A stretch of DNA of 64,000 bases from Trichobilharzia szidati (Eukaryota > Platyhelminthes > Trematoda > Strigeidida > Schistosomatidae), in assembly GCA_944472155.2 (NCBI GenBank), contig OX235271.1:97229256-97293255 (forward strand). The letters run 5' to 3'. A program made the position numbers and the translations under genes. A model generated the notes under the pieces. That model was not told where the DNA came from. It saw only the letters and a program-made list of their open reading frames with translations, and did no database searches. Positions 22,946 to 33,859 of the stretch are shown one piece after another. Positions within the stretch are counted from its first letter, which is position 1, and each line of letters starts with the position of its first letter.

Positions 22946-24374
22946 AAAACCCTACGAATCCATTTAAAAGATTCTCAGTCTGACTTTATAACATAGTTAT
23001 AGTCTAGGTAATTGAAGGTATCATAGGAATTAGACGTATCAGATTTGTTTTTTTATAAAACTTCAAAGAATGCTGATTAACTACAAGATGTATGTGAATA
23101 TCATAAAGGAGTTTAAAGTTGTTTATGTGACGTTCTGAATTAGTGACATTTAGAACTTTCTTCATATATTCTGTCCAACTAAAATTGAGTTTGATAATTG
23201 AAGCTTGAATCCTCAAGGTGGAATGTTCACATGTATAACATAACTGTATTAGAAAAATACCAACAGTAGGCTTTAGTGAAAATGCAAGACAATGCCTATT
23301 ATTACTGCTGTCCTTCTTGGAGGAAAACGAAATGCGATTTGGAAAGTGAAGCAATATCTCATTGACTCAGAAAGATGGTCTTTATACATTTAAGTTCTTT
23401 AACGAATCATGCATGTATTTGCCAGACCACTTTTATTATCCTTAACAAAGTTTAATGCATGTGTAATAGTCGCCTCAACGAGTTCAAGCTCATATTAGCC
23501 AAAATGAATCAATACAATGTAGTAATGAAAAAGAAAAGGGCATTTGACTCTAGTTCACATGACGGACTCCTTAATGACTGGTGATTAGATGGAAGTTACA
23601 GTTTCTTGAGTACTTTGATTTCGTAGCTCGATTTGTAGAGCCGTAAAGCAGCGAATTGGAGGCCTTTACCTCGAGTTTTGATGCTATCGAATCTTTTATT
23701 TCTATTTCAGCCACACTACAATGCTTCGAAATACAATTTTTTGGGAAGCATAGTAATATATATATATATAGCTTCTGAATTTAGACATCAGAAAAGAAAT
23801 GAAAAGGCGTTCTACAATAGGGCGTTACAATCAGTGATAATGATCAGCAACAAAGAGGAAAATTCTGGCCTTCAGAGAAATTTCTAATAACTGGTACTAC
23901 TTCACAAAGTAGTTGGGTAGACTTTTAAACGTCAGCTGACTTCTTATCTCAGATGTTACTTCGTATAGCAGATGTATATTAAACAGGGTGAATGACTATA
24001 GCAATGCATTGATTTTTGACACTGATATAGCAGATTTCTTGTTTAAGCAGGCAGTTCCAAGGATTTCGGTAAGTGTATCTGACTATGGTATCAATGGATA
24101 TAGGTTTGAAAGCTGAAAAATTCAACGATTTTCTGTACGCTTTATGTTGATATTATTATTTAGTTCTAATGACTATTATAACTATCCTTGGATTCCAGTA
24201 TAATCAGTGGGTGTTCGGTAGTTTTAATTTGTCTTTTAATTGTATCGATGACTGCATTATGATAGTTGATACTTCCATGTATGAAAGCCTGTCATTTGAA
24301 ATGAAATAAATATTCTTATTAATAATAGTTGATTAGGTTAACTATTTTGACTCGAGCACTTCATGGCATCTGAA

Positions 24375-24376
<2 letters not shown>
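22946..24376. other. intronic; possible tRNA-like relic
   Basis: At 23,622-23,685 the plus strand reads GTAGCTCGATTTGTAGAGCC and later GAGTTTTGATGC, resembling tRNA D and T arms. A 116-codon minus frame (23,004-23,354) has no recognisable content. The rest is AT-rich. Confidence 0.35.

Positions 24377-24414
<38 letters not shown>
24377..24414. repeat. (AT)n microsatellite
   Basis: AT dinucleotide tract of about 38 bp. Confidence 0.95.
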
Positions 24415-24415
<1 letters not shown>

Positions 24416-24609
24416 CTTCGTTTGACGGTTAAAGGTATCCGGTATTTTACTGGGTTATTAATATACATTGTTACATTGATCAAGTCTAAATTCTAGTTCA
24501 TTTAGTTTCTTATTATACCTAAAAAACCTATCTTGGCGCTGCACGCCTTTAGTTAACCTTGCTAGCTATATTTTTCAAAATATTAAATATTTTTCCAAAG
24601 TAAAATTTA

Positions 24610-25865
24610 GTAAAACACATTTAAGCGAACAATATTGTTTTCAATTAGATCTCATCAGGCTTAACTCTAATATAGATAACTTTACAAATAAAAATTCAAA
24701 TATAAACCAATCATGGTGTTTTGTCTATAGGATAATAAGATAGTGGTGCATATAAATTGTGCAATTAGTCATAATAGTAGTAACCGGAAGGTCCTGGCTT
24801 CGAAACCCAGTGGGTGTGTGCTGCTGAGATACTATGAATTAGACTCGTTGACTCAGATATGGCTGATGATAACACTCCTTTTTGGTTCAGTTTTTTTCGA
24901 GAGTCGGTAATTAGTTTCTCCGCTTTTACATTACGGTTTTTGGAACTACCAAGAGATTGGAATTTAGTTTGATTACTCAAATACCTTCCGTTTTCTCATC
25001 ATAATCGCTTTTATCCAGCAAAGGATAGACAAAACAATCCGCTGCTCAGTTTTGTCACATTTAGTTGATAGTGGTCATGTAGTGGAGAAAACGAGAGCTT
25101 TCTAGGTAATTCATAGTATCTCACCGAATCTTTCCAATAGACTGCGTATTCGTCAACTACATACAGCTGAGGCGACGGGCATTCGAACTATTAAACCCAA
25201 ACTATGCATTCAAAAGAAGTTCGTACAGCCGTTATCCCTCCCTTGACCTATTAATACATAACCAAATGATGACTTCTCGATCACCCCTTACTTATATTTC
25301 CAACCCCTCTCTTATCATCACTTAATCTTATCACATCTTCATTTAAAACGTATTTCATTTACTCCCCTTACAATCTAGCATTACGTAATCGGTTCGCTTG
25401 TTTTTCTTAGCCTTTATCGACTACTTCAACCTGAACATTTGTTTGTTTAATCATGCTGTGTTCTCGTTATTCTTGTTATCACAGATCGCTTCACTTTTTC
25501 ATCCTTATTATTGATACAACCATTATTTTTCTATAGTTGGTTTGTAAGGATTAGTTTTGCTTCTACGAGTTGATCACGGGTTGATATTAGTTAGAGAACC
25601 ATTGAAAGCCAGGGAGTACTGGAAAACTGTTTCATCTTAGTTTGGGAATCGCCAGCAGTACACACTCACTGGGGTTCGAACCCAAGACCTTCCGGTTACT
25701 ACTATTATGGCTAATTGCATAACTGATATGCACCATCTTATTATCCTATAGACAAAACACCATGATTGGCTTATATTTGAATTTTTATTTGTCAAGTTTT
25801 CTATATTAGAGTTAAGCCTGATGAGATCTAATTGAAAACAGTATTGTTCGCTTAAATTTGTTGTT
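24610..25865 (+). mobile_element. PLE with inverted arms that carry the hammerhead/tRNA head
   Basis: Left arm about 24,619-24,835 and right arm about 25,652-25,862 are inverted copies (over 90% by eye). Reading inward, each arm goes from a PLE-end-like block (with CTGATGAGATCT...GAAAACAG on the plus strand at the right) into the tRNA-like head of the hammerhead repeat (GTAACCGGAAGGTC, GGTTCGAACCC). On the right, the rest of a minus hammerhead repeat follows inward to about 25,560. Between them a plus-strand GIY-YIG endonuclease C-terminus survives at about 25,030-25,255: CSVLSHLVDSGHVVEKTRAF, then RTIKPKLCIQKKFVQPLSLP. One stop breaks it. Confidence 0.75.
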
Positions 25866-27892
25866 CTAAATTATATTTACGGTAAGTCAATACATCTCTT
25901 ATTGAATCCAGTCGTTTGATCCAGCGGATTAATGCACAGTACTGGATTTGACATTTATTCTAGCTGCTATGGAACAAATTAGGAGACAGAAGCTGAACAA
26001 AGCAAGGTAACAGACTATTAATCGAGTAATGTCTCTATACTACTGAGGAGAAAGAAGAAAGAAAGGTTTGATAAGTTGAGTTTTATTTCATCAGGAAAGG
26101 AGGCTGTTAACTTAAAATGTGGACCTTTATTCAGTTATCTTATAAGCATCAATAACCACCAATTTTATTAGAGGTGCTTTTTGTTTTGTTTTTGCATGTA
26201 TTAGTCGACAACCGATAAATCAAATACCAATAGTGTAACTTAGAAAATAGTAATCAATAATGCTTATTTCTTTTCTGTATGACAAACCGTTTAGGCTGGT
26301 TTCAGTTGATTACAGTTTAGGAAAATAAACCTACCATCGAACTATATTAGATAGATTGATTAATGTAGATAAATAGTTCACTAGTGTAATGCTGCTAACT
26401 CATATACACAGACACACCCACGTAATCATGAAATAGGTTGATTAAGAATACCACTTGTGATATATATTTCTTTCAGATTGATAATTTGTACCTTTATTTC
26501 AGTGTATTGGTTTATTAACATCTTTGTTTATGGAATCAAAGTCCAGATCTGCTAAAAGTACGATTTGATTCTAGAGGTTTGAACTATTTTTCTACAAACA
26601 TTGAAATTCAATACTTGAATGTAGTTGTACTATAAACTTCAGTTTTAATAATATATGAGTCTGCTGTGATTTTGTTTTACACAAATTTTCAGTCAGTAAA
26701 CATTGTTGTATAGAGGTGTGCAGATATCCAACTGTGGTGCATGATAGTGTGTAAGTCAATCTTAGCAGTGTTATAACACTACGTAACTGTCCTACGTAAT
26801 TTTTGTACTCTGTACATAAAAAAGACATCAGTAGGAACGTTAGTACATTTAATAGAGAGTTTAAAGTCCATTTGATGTTGTCACATAATGAATGAACTTA
26901 AATAGATCCATCTGAGGTTTCTAACAAATTTAGAATAAGTTTATTATTTAACCGAGGTTATCTGATTCATTTGTATGCAGTGTAAGAACATTTAGACACA
27001 TTAAGCAGGATAATGTGGTTTATTCAATGGCTTACAAGTTAAACACTGCATAGTCGACGCGTCCGTAAAATGCCGGTAAACCGTTTTTGTTCACTATAAA
27101 CAAACAGAAAAGCACAGCATGCTCCAAACAGCAGAGGCTATTGCAGTTCGCCTCAAACAGCCCCTACTACTGCTCTGGCCGGCCTTCAGTAGAGACTATA
27201 AATTCATGAATTTGTAATATTATCTTTCCTAATTTTTCTGACATTCAGCTTACTGTTATGTTGATTCTGTTGAACTGTAATCTGTTGATATTATTGATTC
27301 TATGTTATTTAAATATTAATGTTGTTCATAACACTAATTCATTCATTCACTTTAATGTATATATAACTGTTGAGGGCCTGATGATGAAGTTATCGAGAAG
27401 AGTATTCTTAGTTCAGTATCCATTCTTCAGAAAATTATTCATTAGTAGACTAATAGATGATAACTTTCCTTTCGAGATATTAACGCCTGATTTGAAGTTG
27501 GCACCGAAGATATCTAGAAGGATTCTGAGTGCCCCGAAACTAAACTACCAGGCTCAGTGAACACAACAACACTAACGCTTACTTGGTTTCTGGTACATCT
27601 ATCTGGGTGGTCCTAGGTATAACGAAAACGAGTCTTGGATTCTATAACTTGCCACTATCCATGAGTAGGTTACTCACATTAAACCTCTTCAACCCGGTGG
27701 GATAAAAACGTTTATGAAGTACACCGATTACTCTACCAATATGAAGTATTTTCTAAAATTCTCCCTTGTACCTGACAAAAACGATTTTAAGTCTGGAATA
27801 TATCCTTCCTTGACTTAGCGTCATAGCTAATAGGCTGGAAATTGAGAGGACCTTTAAATTATTTGAATAAATTACAGTTAAAGTGCTACTGT
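25866..27892. other. intronic; possible LTR-like scrap
   Basis: Mostly unrecognised. About 27,000-27,200 is locally GC-rich and on the minus strand runs TTTATAGTCTC to AATAAACCACATT, which could be a promoter and polyadenylation signal of an LTR fragment. No paired LTR is visible, so this is only a suggestion. Confidence 0.25.
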
Positions 27893-28120
27893 GCGTCGGT
27901 GGTATGGCGGTTAGGACGCTCGCCGATCATGCATATGGTCCGGGGTTCGATTCCCGGCCGACTCACTCCTTTACCTCGCTGAGCCAGAAATAATGGTGGT
28001 AAAGAGGAAAGGTTGGGCATGAGGCTAGCAATCCCATCTTGTAAAATAAACACTGCTACAGAAACTTCAAGCCATTAGCTTGAAGCCCTATGTTCCACTG
28101 GGGAACGTGAAGGAAAAAAA
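27893..28120 (+). mobile_element. tRNA-Gly-headed SINE
   Basis: Head GCGTCGGTGGTATGGCGGTT, close to a glycine tRNA start, CCGGGGTTCGATTCCCGG T arm, body and tail. AAGTGCTACT before and AAGCGCTACT after look like a target duplication with one change. Lies in the intron just downstream of the Ig domain 2 exon. Confidence 0.9.
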
Positions 28121-28289
28121 GCGCTACTACTTCTTATTCAAGGGATTAGTTTAGATATCACCATTAAATTATTGAAACAGTATGATGTTGTCTTTCTCCA
28201 GATAAAGAAAAGAAATGCTGATTAATTTAAACATAGTATAAGGTAAATATTATAAGACTGTACACTATATTAATTACTTGTTATCTTAC

Positions 28290-28460
28290 TTTTATCTGTC
28301 GCTTCATATATTCGATATTGACGTCCCTCTTTCGGCGTTAAATACCACGTGATGATCGGTTCTGGTACACCCCAAGCTTTACATTGTAAGACAACTGCTT
28401 CACCTTCATGTGCAATTACTCGTGTAGAACTGGAACTATTTTCAGATATAACTGGAGGTA
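28290..28460 (-). CDS. Ig-superfamily gene exon (first half of Ig domain 2)
   Basis: Acceptor TGTTTCCCACAG and donor GTAAGAT flank the exon. Joined to the previous exon the junction reads NVL-VPPVISENSS, a typical linker between Ig domains. The exon then carries AHEGEAVVLQCKAWGVPEP with the B-strand cysteine, and IITWYL with the core tryptophan. This is an I-set/C2-type domain. It ends one base into a codon, which the next exon completes. A SINE lies about 170 bp downstream in the intron, and an antisense PLE lies about 600 bp upstream in the intron towards the preceding exon. Confidence 0.88.
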
Positions 28461-29067
28461 CTGTGGGAAACAAGAGAAAAGTGAAAAATTGTACGTGGTA
28501 GATAATGATGTTTCTTAGACTGCTGTGAAAATAAAATGAAATTTAATTAACTTGAAGTCTATACTCATATCTAAGTATACTAGTAGGAGTTGTCAGCACA
28601 TTCAGAGATAAGAAAATGAAAATTGATATATAGATACTTGAATGAATGTAAAAAAGACTTACTCTTCTTTGGAAGGTAAACAAGAGTCTCATCTGTTTGT
28701 GTATATTGTTATCACCTTGGTATTTTTTTAGTTTAATAATCATCAGTGAGTGTTAATCACCTCAGATTTTAGTGTGCCCTGCTAAATTTTGGTTTCCAAT
28801 TAGTATTATTTTAGCTGTCTTATTATTAATGACTGGCTACAATGTAATTATTGAAGAACTGCTCAAGATCTAATTCTTGATTTATGTCGTTTCTTATGCC
28901 GAGTGCAAATATGGCGTTCACACAAAACAATTTACTTCACAATTAGGACACCTAACCTCAACAAATAATACCATTTGAGAAATTACCAATTATGTGAAGT
29001 GGTTTAATAGTTATTTTGCTCTAATTGGCGATGATTAGCGCATATTCATCTTACAAAAACTGACTAA
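28461..29067. other. intronic spacer
   Basis: Between the Ig domain 2 exon and the antisense PLE; nothing recognised. It may include the 5' untranslated part of the PLE. Confidence 0.4.
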
Positions 29068-31014
29068 ACAGCTTCATGTATACAAGGATGTGTTAAATTT
29101 CTACTGTGCAACTTCCATATCCCGAATAACTTTGTCAAAAGAACCGATGTAGCAGCTCAATTCGAAAACCTTTTCTATCAGCTGAATGACCTTACCCCAG
29201 TTGATGAGGACAAGAAGAGCTGGTTCAAATCTAAGCTGGTTGATGTTGCAAATCAATACCTCATTACTCCAATGTCATATTCCAAAGTCCTTTCTGATGA
29301 GCATCAAAGAGCATTAAAAGCTCTCAAGAATAATGACAGAATTGTTATATTGCGACCTGACAAAGGCTCAGGAGTGGTGCTGATGGATAAAGACGACTAC
29401 ATTGCAAAGATGAAAACTGTGTTAAATGACCCGTTGAGGTTCAAAGTTGACAATTGCCAGAAAGATAAGACTGATGCAGTCGAAAAACGTATCACAAACG
29501 CACTGAGAGATCTGCTAAAGAAGAAATTGATTGACAACACTACGTACAATGATTTGAAACCCCGAGGGTCCCGCTTGCCACACATGTATGGCGTTCCGAA
29601 GATACACAAAAAACAAGTCCCCCTGAGACCCATACTTTCGATGATCAACTCGCCCCAACACAAGATGGCACGTTGGCTTGCAGAGAAGTTGGAACCTATT
29701 CGTCAACGGCTAGGCGTGCACACTATGAAGGACTCATTTCATTTCTCGGAAAGTGTGAACCACATGAACGTTTTAAATAAGTTCATGGTGTCATTTGACG
29801 TAACCTCCTTGTTCACAATGATTCCAATCAACGAAACTGTTGAGATCATTTGTCAGCAGTCTGATCTCCTCCCACTCCCAGAGTCGGAATTCAAACGCCT
29901 ACTGCTTATGTGTACCATGGATGTGCAATTCCAATTTGACAACACTCTTTACCGCCAAATAGATGGTGTAGCTATGGGCAGTCCACTTAGCCCTGTTTTA
30001 GCAGATATATTCATGTCTAACCTTGAAAGAACAAAGTTGAAGCATGCAATCGACGAAACCAATTCCTACTGTCGATATGTTGATGACACATTTATAGTGT
30101 GCAACAATGAAAGTCATGCTTCACACTTACTCGGATTATTCAATGATGCACACAGAAATATTGAGTTCACTATGGAACAGGAAAATGACGGAAAGTTTCA
30201 CTTCCTCGACATTGCCATGGAACGCCTAGAAGACGGTAGTCTTCAAAAGTCAATTTATCGGAAGTCCACATGGAAAGGACAATACTCACATTTTAGTAGC
30301 TTTTGTCCAAATAGCTTTAAACGCGGACTGGTGAAGACTCTGCACTATAGAGCGAAGAGAATATGCTCTATAGGGAAATCAGAGGAATAATTTGAGTTTC
30401 TCGAAAAGATATTGAAGAGCAATGGGTACCCTCTAAGGTTCATCAACAAGTATGGAAGATCTGAAGTCACAAATATAAAACAAATCACAGTGGAAAAGAA
30501 GCCAATCTACTTTCAGCTTGATTATAAAGGTGAAAACATTGCAGCGATGATCAACAGAAGGCTGAGTACATCACTAGCCATAGCCTATCCTGCAGCCAAG
30601 CTCGTCCCTGTCTATCGAACAACTTGCTCTTTGGTGCAATCAAAAATCAATAGGTATCCTTCTCATGTTAACTCCAACAGTATATACAAATTTACATGCA
30701 TCTGCGGGAGCAGTTACATTGGAAGGACAGAAAGAAGGGCATACCTACGATTTTCTGAACATGTACCAAAAAGCTTACGTCTAAAGGGAACAAATTCTTT
30801 AAACAATGCCATCGCCAGGCATCTCCTCGACACGGGTCATGAGGTGGAAATCGAGAAATCCTTCAAAATTATCAATAGACAAAGGAGCTCAATTCTCCTC
30901 AAGTTTGCCGAAGCAATTTCTATCAAACGCTTCAAACCAGATTTGTGTTCAGAAAGAAGCAGTTATCAGTCTTTCCTTGCCATGGTAACTGGATGTCTTT
31001 ATTCTCTAATCTGA
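29068..31014 (+). mobile_element. Penelope-like element, RT plus GIY-YIG endonuclease, one in-frame stop
   Basis: One reading frame is open from 29,068 to 31,014 apart from a single TAA at 30,388-30,390. N-terminal part, then RT signatures: LRPDKGSGVVLMDKDDY, FMVSFDVTSLFTMIP (motif A aspartate), [17 protein letters not shown] (motif B) and SYCRYVDDTFIVC (motif C, Y-V-D-D intact). The stop falls in the RT-endonuclease linker. The endonuclease follows with YKFTCICGSSYIGRTERRA (GIY-YIG core), HLLDTGHEVEIEKSF and a basic end. PLEs reverse-transcribe their RNA at a chromosomal nick made by this endonuclease. The first ATG of the main frame is 29,272, but similarity extends upstream of it. It sits in an Ig-gene intron on the opposite strand. 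Terminal repeats were not identified. Confidence 0.92.
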
Positions 31015-31129
31015 TTACGTAATCTTTGTCTTTAACCTCACTCCTCCTTTTTTATTTTTAAAATCTGTAATACTGCTTGTCTCTTGTTTCTATGACGTGA
31101 TTTGAACTCAGTACATCGTTACCAAATTT

Positions 31130-31670
31130 ATTAGTTTATTAGCAAAAAAACAGTCACAATACCATATAAAAATGGTACATCAGAGGCAATTCAAAGAAAC
31201 CTCAAAAGTATCGGCATTCACACAACTTTTAAACCGACAAATCTAATCAAAAATAAAATAAATCAACTGAAAGATCCCATAAAAATGATGGATAAAAACA
31301 ACTTGATTTATAAAATATCTTGTGCTGACTGTCCGACTAAATATGTGGGGCAAACGTCCAGATCACTCAAAATAAGAGTGAATGAACATAAACGCCTAAC
31401 CAAAGGTCAACCAACAGGAACACAAGCCTACAAAAATCTTGAAAAAATTCATCGATAGCTGCACATGCATGGGACAAAAACCACAATATCGATTGGGACA
31501 ATGTGTGTATTCTAAAAACTAACATGAACAAATGGAAAGAAAGACTTATAACAGAATCGATATTCATTAAAGTCACACCGGATACATGTAAAAAGGGTGA
31601 CTCAGTACAACTATCAACAACTTGGAATATAATTCTGGATACAAAAACATGAATGAACTTGGAATACAAC
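31130..31670 (+). pseudogene. second PLE family, GIY-YIG endonuclease relic
   Basis: Plus strand: TSEAIQRNLKSIGIHTTFKP, then LIYKISCADCPTKYVGQTSR (C-x2-C before the YVGQT core) and SLKIRVNEHKRLTKG. After a one-base shift near 31,440: SSIAAHAWDKNHNIDWDNVC and KWKERLITESIFIK. The cysteine-linker type differs from the PLE immediately to the left, so this is a separate family whose RT part is missing. Confidence 0.8.
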
Positions 31671-32828
31671 TCAAATACAGAAAAAAAATATGAATGAGCA
31701 AAAATAATGAACTATATATACGAGTACAAATCATAAATGTGTGAATCAAACAATTCCAACACTGGTGTGAACACGCGCAGTAATTTTGCTCGAAATATTA
31801 CCAATAACAAAACTTATCATTGTGTGTAAACTATTAAAATATAATTATACTTTATTTGATCTAATCCACAATGCTCAAACTTTTTACTGATATTATCTGT
31901 TAATGCCGTTTAACTGAAACCATGTAAAATAAGCATTACAACTTAAGTGAAACATAAAAGATGCCGACCACTGAAGTCTGAATCAGTGATTCATCAAGAG
32001 TATGCATATAAACAGACACAGGTAAAGCTAAAAGACGGTTGTGGCGAAGAAAAATTCTTCTTTTCGATGAAATTATCAACTAAATTGATCATTTGTGAAT
32101 ATAAAACAGTGGGTTGAGAAAGTTCCAGCACTTGCGATTCGAAAATCCAAGGTAACGTTATTTGTCTAAAAGAAGTGTGTCCAACCTTTTACTTTATCAT
32201 CACAATCCTATAACTATGACTATTGATATTACTCTGTTTGCACTTCTTGTCATATTCTCTAATGACTAATTGTTTATCTAAGTGATGTAATTGGAGCGTA
32301 ATGCAATTTATCTTAATTTTGATCTCTCATACTCTCTCTCCCCTTATATATTTGAACATGACCTGAAAAACATTCGCACCTGTCTTTCTGTATGACTAAT
32401 TCAATGTAGTTTGTTTACTTATCAGTCTTATATCTCCCAATGTAATTTCAAAAGTATATATATCCGTGTATGTAGAGTATTCAGCTGACGAGTTCTACTG
32501 AAATTCGATGAATTCATTAAATCCCACTTTATTAACCTTTATTGCTTGTTTTAAATTCGTATCGGGAGGTAAATGTTTACAATCCTAAACAGTCTATTTT
32601 CTCGAAAAATTCATTATTATTCCATTATGTTTTGATCCAAATTTTCCGTTTATTTTCTTCATAATTTTTATCCTTATCTGTGTTTTGTGGTGTGTGCTAC
32701 TTACAAAGTTTAGAAGTAGCACATAGATACACATATAAATGTATATCGTCTGTAAGCGTATCGAAAAGTGGAGAGATGGATTTAGTGGCGAAGAGTGGAA
32801 AGGAGTTATGCTTGTGAGACAAAGTGGG
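31671..32828. other. intronic; foldback-related fragment
   Basis: About 32,030-32,120 is a diverged copy of one arm of the foldback at 36,464-36,891 (GCGAAGAAAAATTCTTCTTT, GATGAAATTATCAACTAA, AGAAAGTTCCAG). The rest is AT-rich and unrecognised. Confidence 0.5.
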
Positions 32829-32840
32829 AAACATGTAAGT

Positions 32841-33257
32841 TTTCTATAGTTTGGTTTGTAAGGATTAGTTATGTTTTACGAGTTGATCACGGACTGATAT
32901 CAGTTAGAGAACCATTGAAAATCAGGGAGTACTGGACAGCTGCTGTTTCATCCTTGTTTGGGAATCATCGGCAGTACGCACCCACTGGGATTCGAACCCA
33001 GGACCTTCCGGTTACAAGGCAAGCTCGTATACCATTCAGTCACGAATTGGTAGAAGTTAGAATTCATGAGCCATTGAATCGGGTCCCAGTGGCTGAATGG
33101 TATACGAGCTTGCCTTGTAACCGGAAGGTTCTGGGTTCGAATCCCAGTGGGTGCGTACTGCCGATGATTCCCAAACAAGGATGAAACAGCAGCTGTCCAG
33201 TACTCCCTGATTTTCAATGGTTCTCTAACTGATATCAGTCCGTGATCAACTCGTAAA
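32841..33257. mobile_element. hammerhead/tRNA repeat as a 168/169-identical inverted dimer
   Basis: Arms 32,871-33,039 and 33,093-33,261 differ at one base by my count. Each arm holds the tRNA-like head (GGTATACGAGCTTGCC, GGGTTCGAATCCC) and the ribozyme region (GTACTGCCGATGATTCCC, then GATGAAACAGC). ACATGTAAGT is repeated exactly at 32,831-32,840 and 33,258-33,267. A one-sided extra of about 30 nt (TTTGGTTTGTAAGGATTAG) lies on the left. Frames on both strands encode almost the same peptide because of the symmetry; they are not genes. Confidence 0.92.
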
Positions 33258-33540
33258 ACATGTAAGTAAGATAATGACGTACAATACAGAAGACGGAAAC
33301 TGCATAATACCGAAGATGTGTGCAAATTGTGATTCTGTTGTGTGGTAGACATGTTTTGCCCATATCTGTATATACAGAGTTGTGTTCGGCAGTTACAATT
33401 TCATCTATACATATATATATATCTATGACGCATATATATATCTCGAATGTCCAGTCTAGTTGATGACTTAGTGGAAAGTAGAAACATTTCTTTACTACAA
33501 CAATATTTTGTTTTTCCTATGATCTAAATGTGTTGTTACA

Positions 33541-33850
33541 GGATTTCATCATGAACTGACATCGGTTAGAGAGTACCGGACAGCTGTTTCGTCCAAGTTT
33601 AGGACTCTTCAACAGTACGCATCTGCCGGGGTTCTAATTCAGGACCATTCGGTTACAAGGCGAGCTCGAAGACCACCAAGCCATTGGTACCTGATCTAGT
33701 GGCCAGTCAGTGAATTCCAGCTTCTGCCAATTTGCGATATAGCACCACCATTAGCCAGTGTTATAGGTGGCGAATATCTATCCTCACGCTGGTCACGATT
33801 TCTCACTTGAACGCAGGTAACTACCTACCTGAATAGAGCCAGTCACACTG
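33541..33850 (-). mobile_element. hammerhead/tRNA repeat, long copy
   Basis: Minus orientation: leader (right end, about 33,720-33,850), tRNA-like head around 33,620-33,700, ribozyme region 33,572-33,618, tail with CAGTTCATGATGAAATCC at the left. Confidence 0.8.
33572..33618 (-). ncRNA. hammerhead ribozyme relic, helix I intact
   Basis: Reading minus: GTACTG, TTGAAGA, GTCC...GGAC, GAAAC, AGCTGTC, CGGTAC. Helix I pairs fully (GTACTG with CGGTAC, one G-U), helix II has four pairs, GAAA and the GTC cleavage triplet are intact. The first core base is T instead of C, which is expected to abolish cleavage. Confidence 0.6.
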
Positions 33851-33859
33851 TAAAAAGAC

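Noticed and set aside
23004..23354. 116-codon minus-strand frame
   Set aside because: No motif, no splice context fitting the Ig gene, AT-driven composition.
27050..27064. GTCGACGCGTCCG, similar to a cDNA-library cloning adapter
   Set aside because: It lacks three bases of the usual adapter and the flanking sequence is continuous native-looking DNA; probably coincidence.
32795..33352. Two long overlapping protein-coding frames on opposite strands
   Set aside because: They are mirror translations of an inverted hammerhead/tRNA repeat, not genes.
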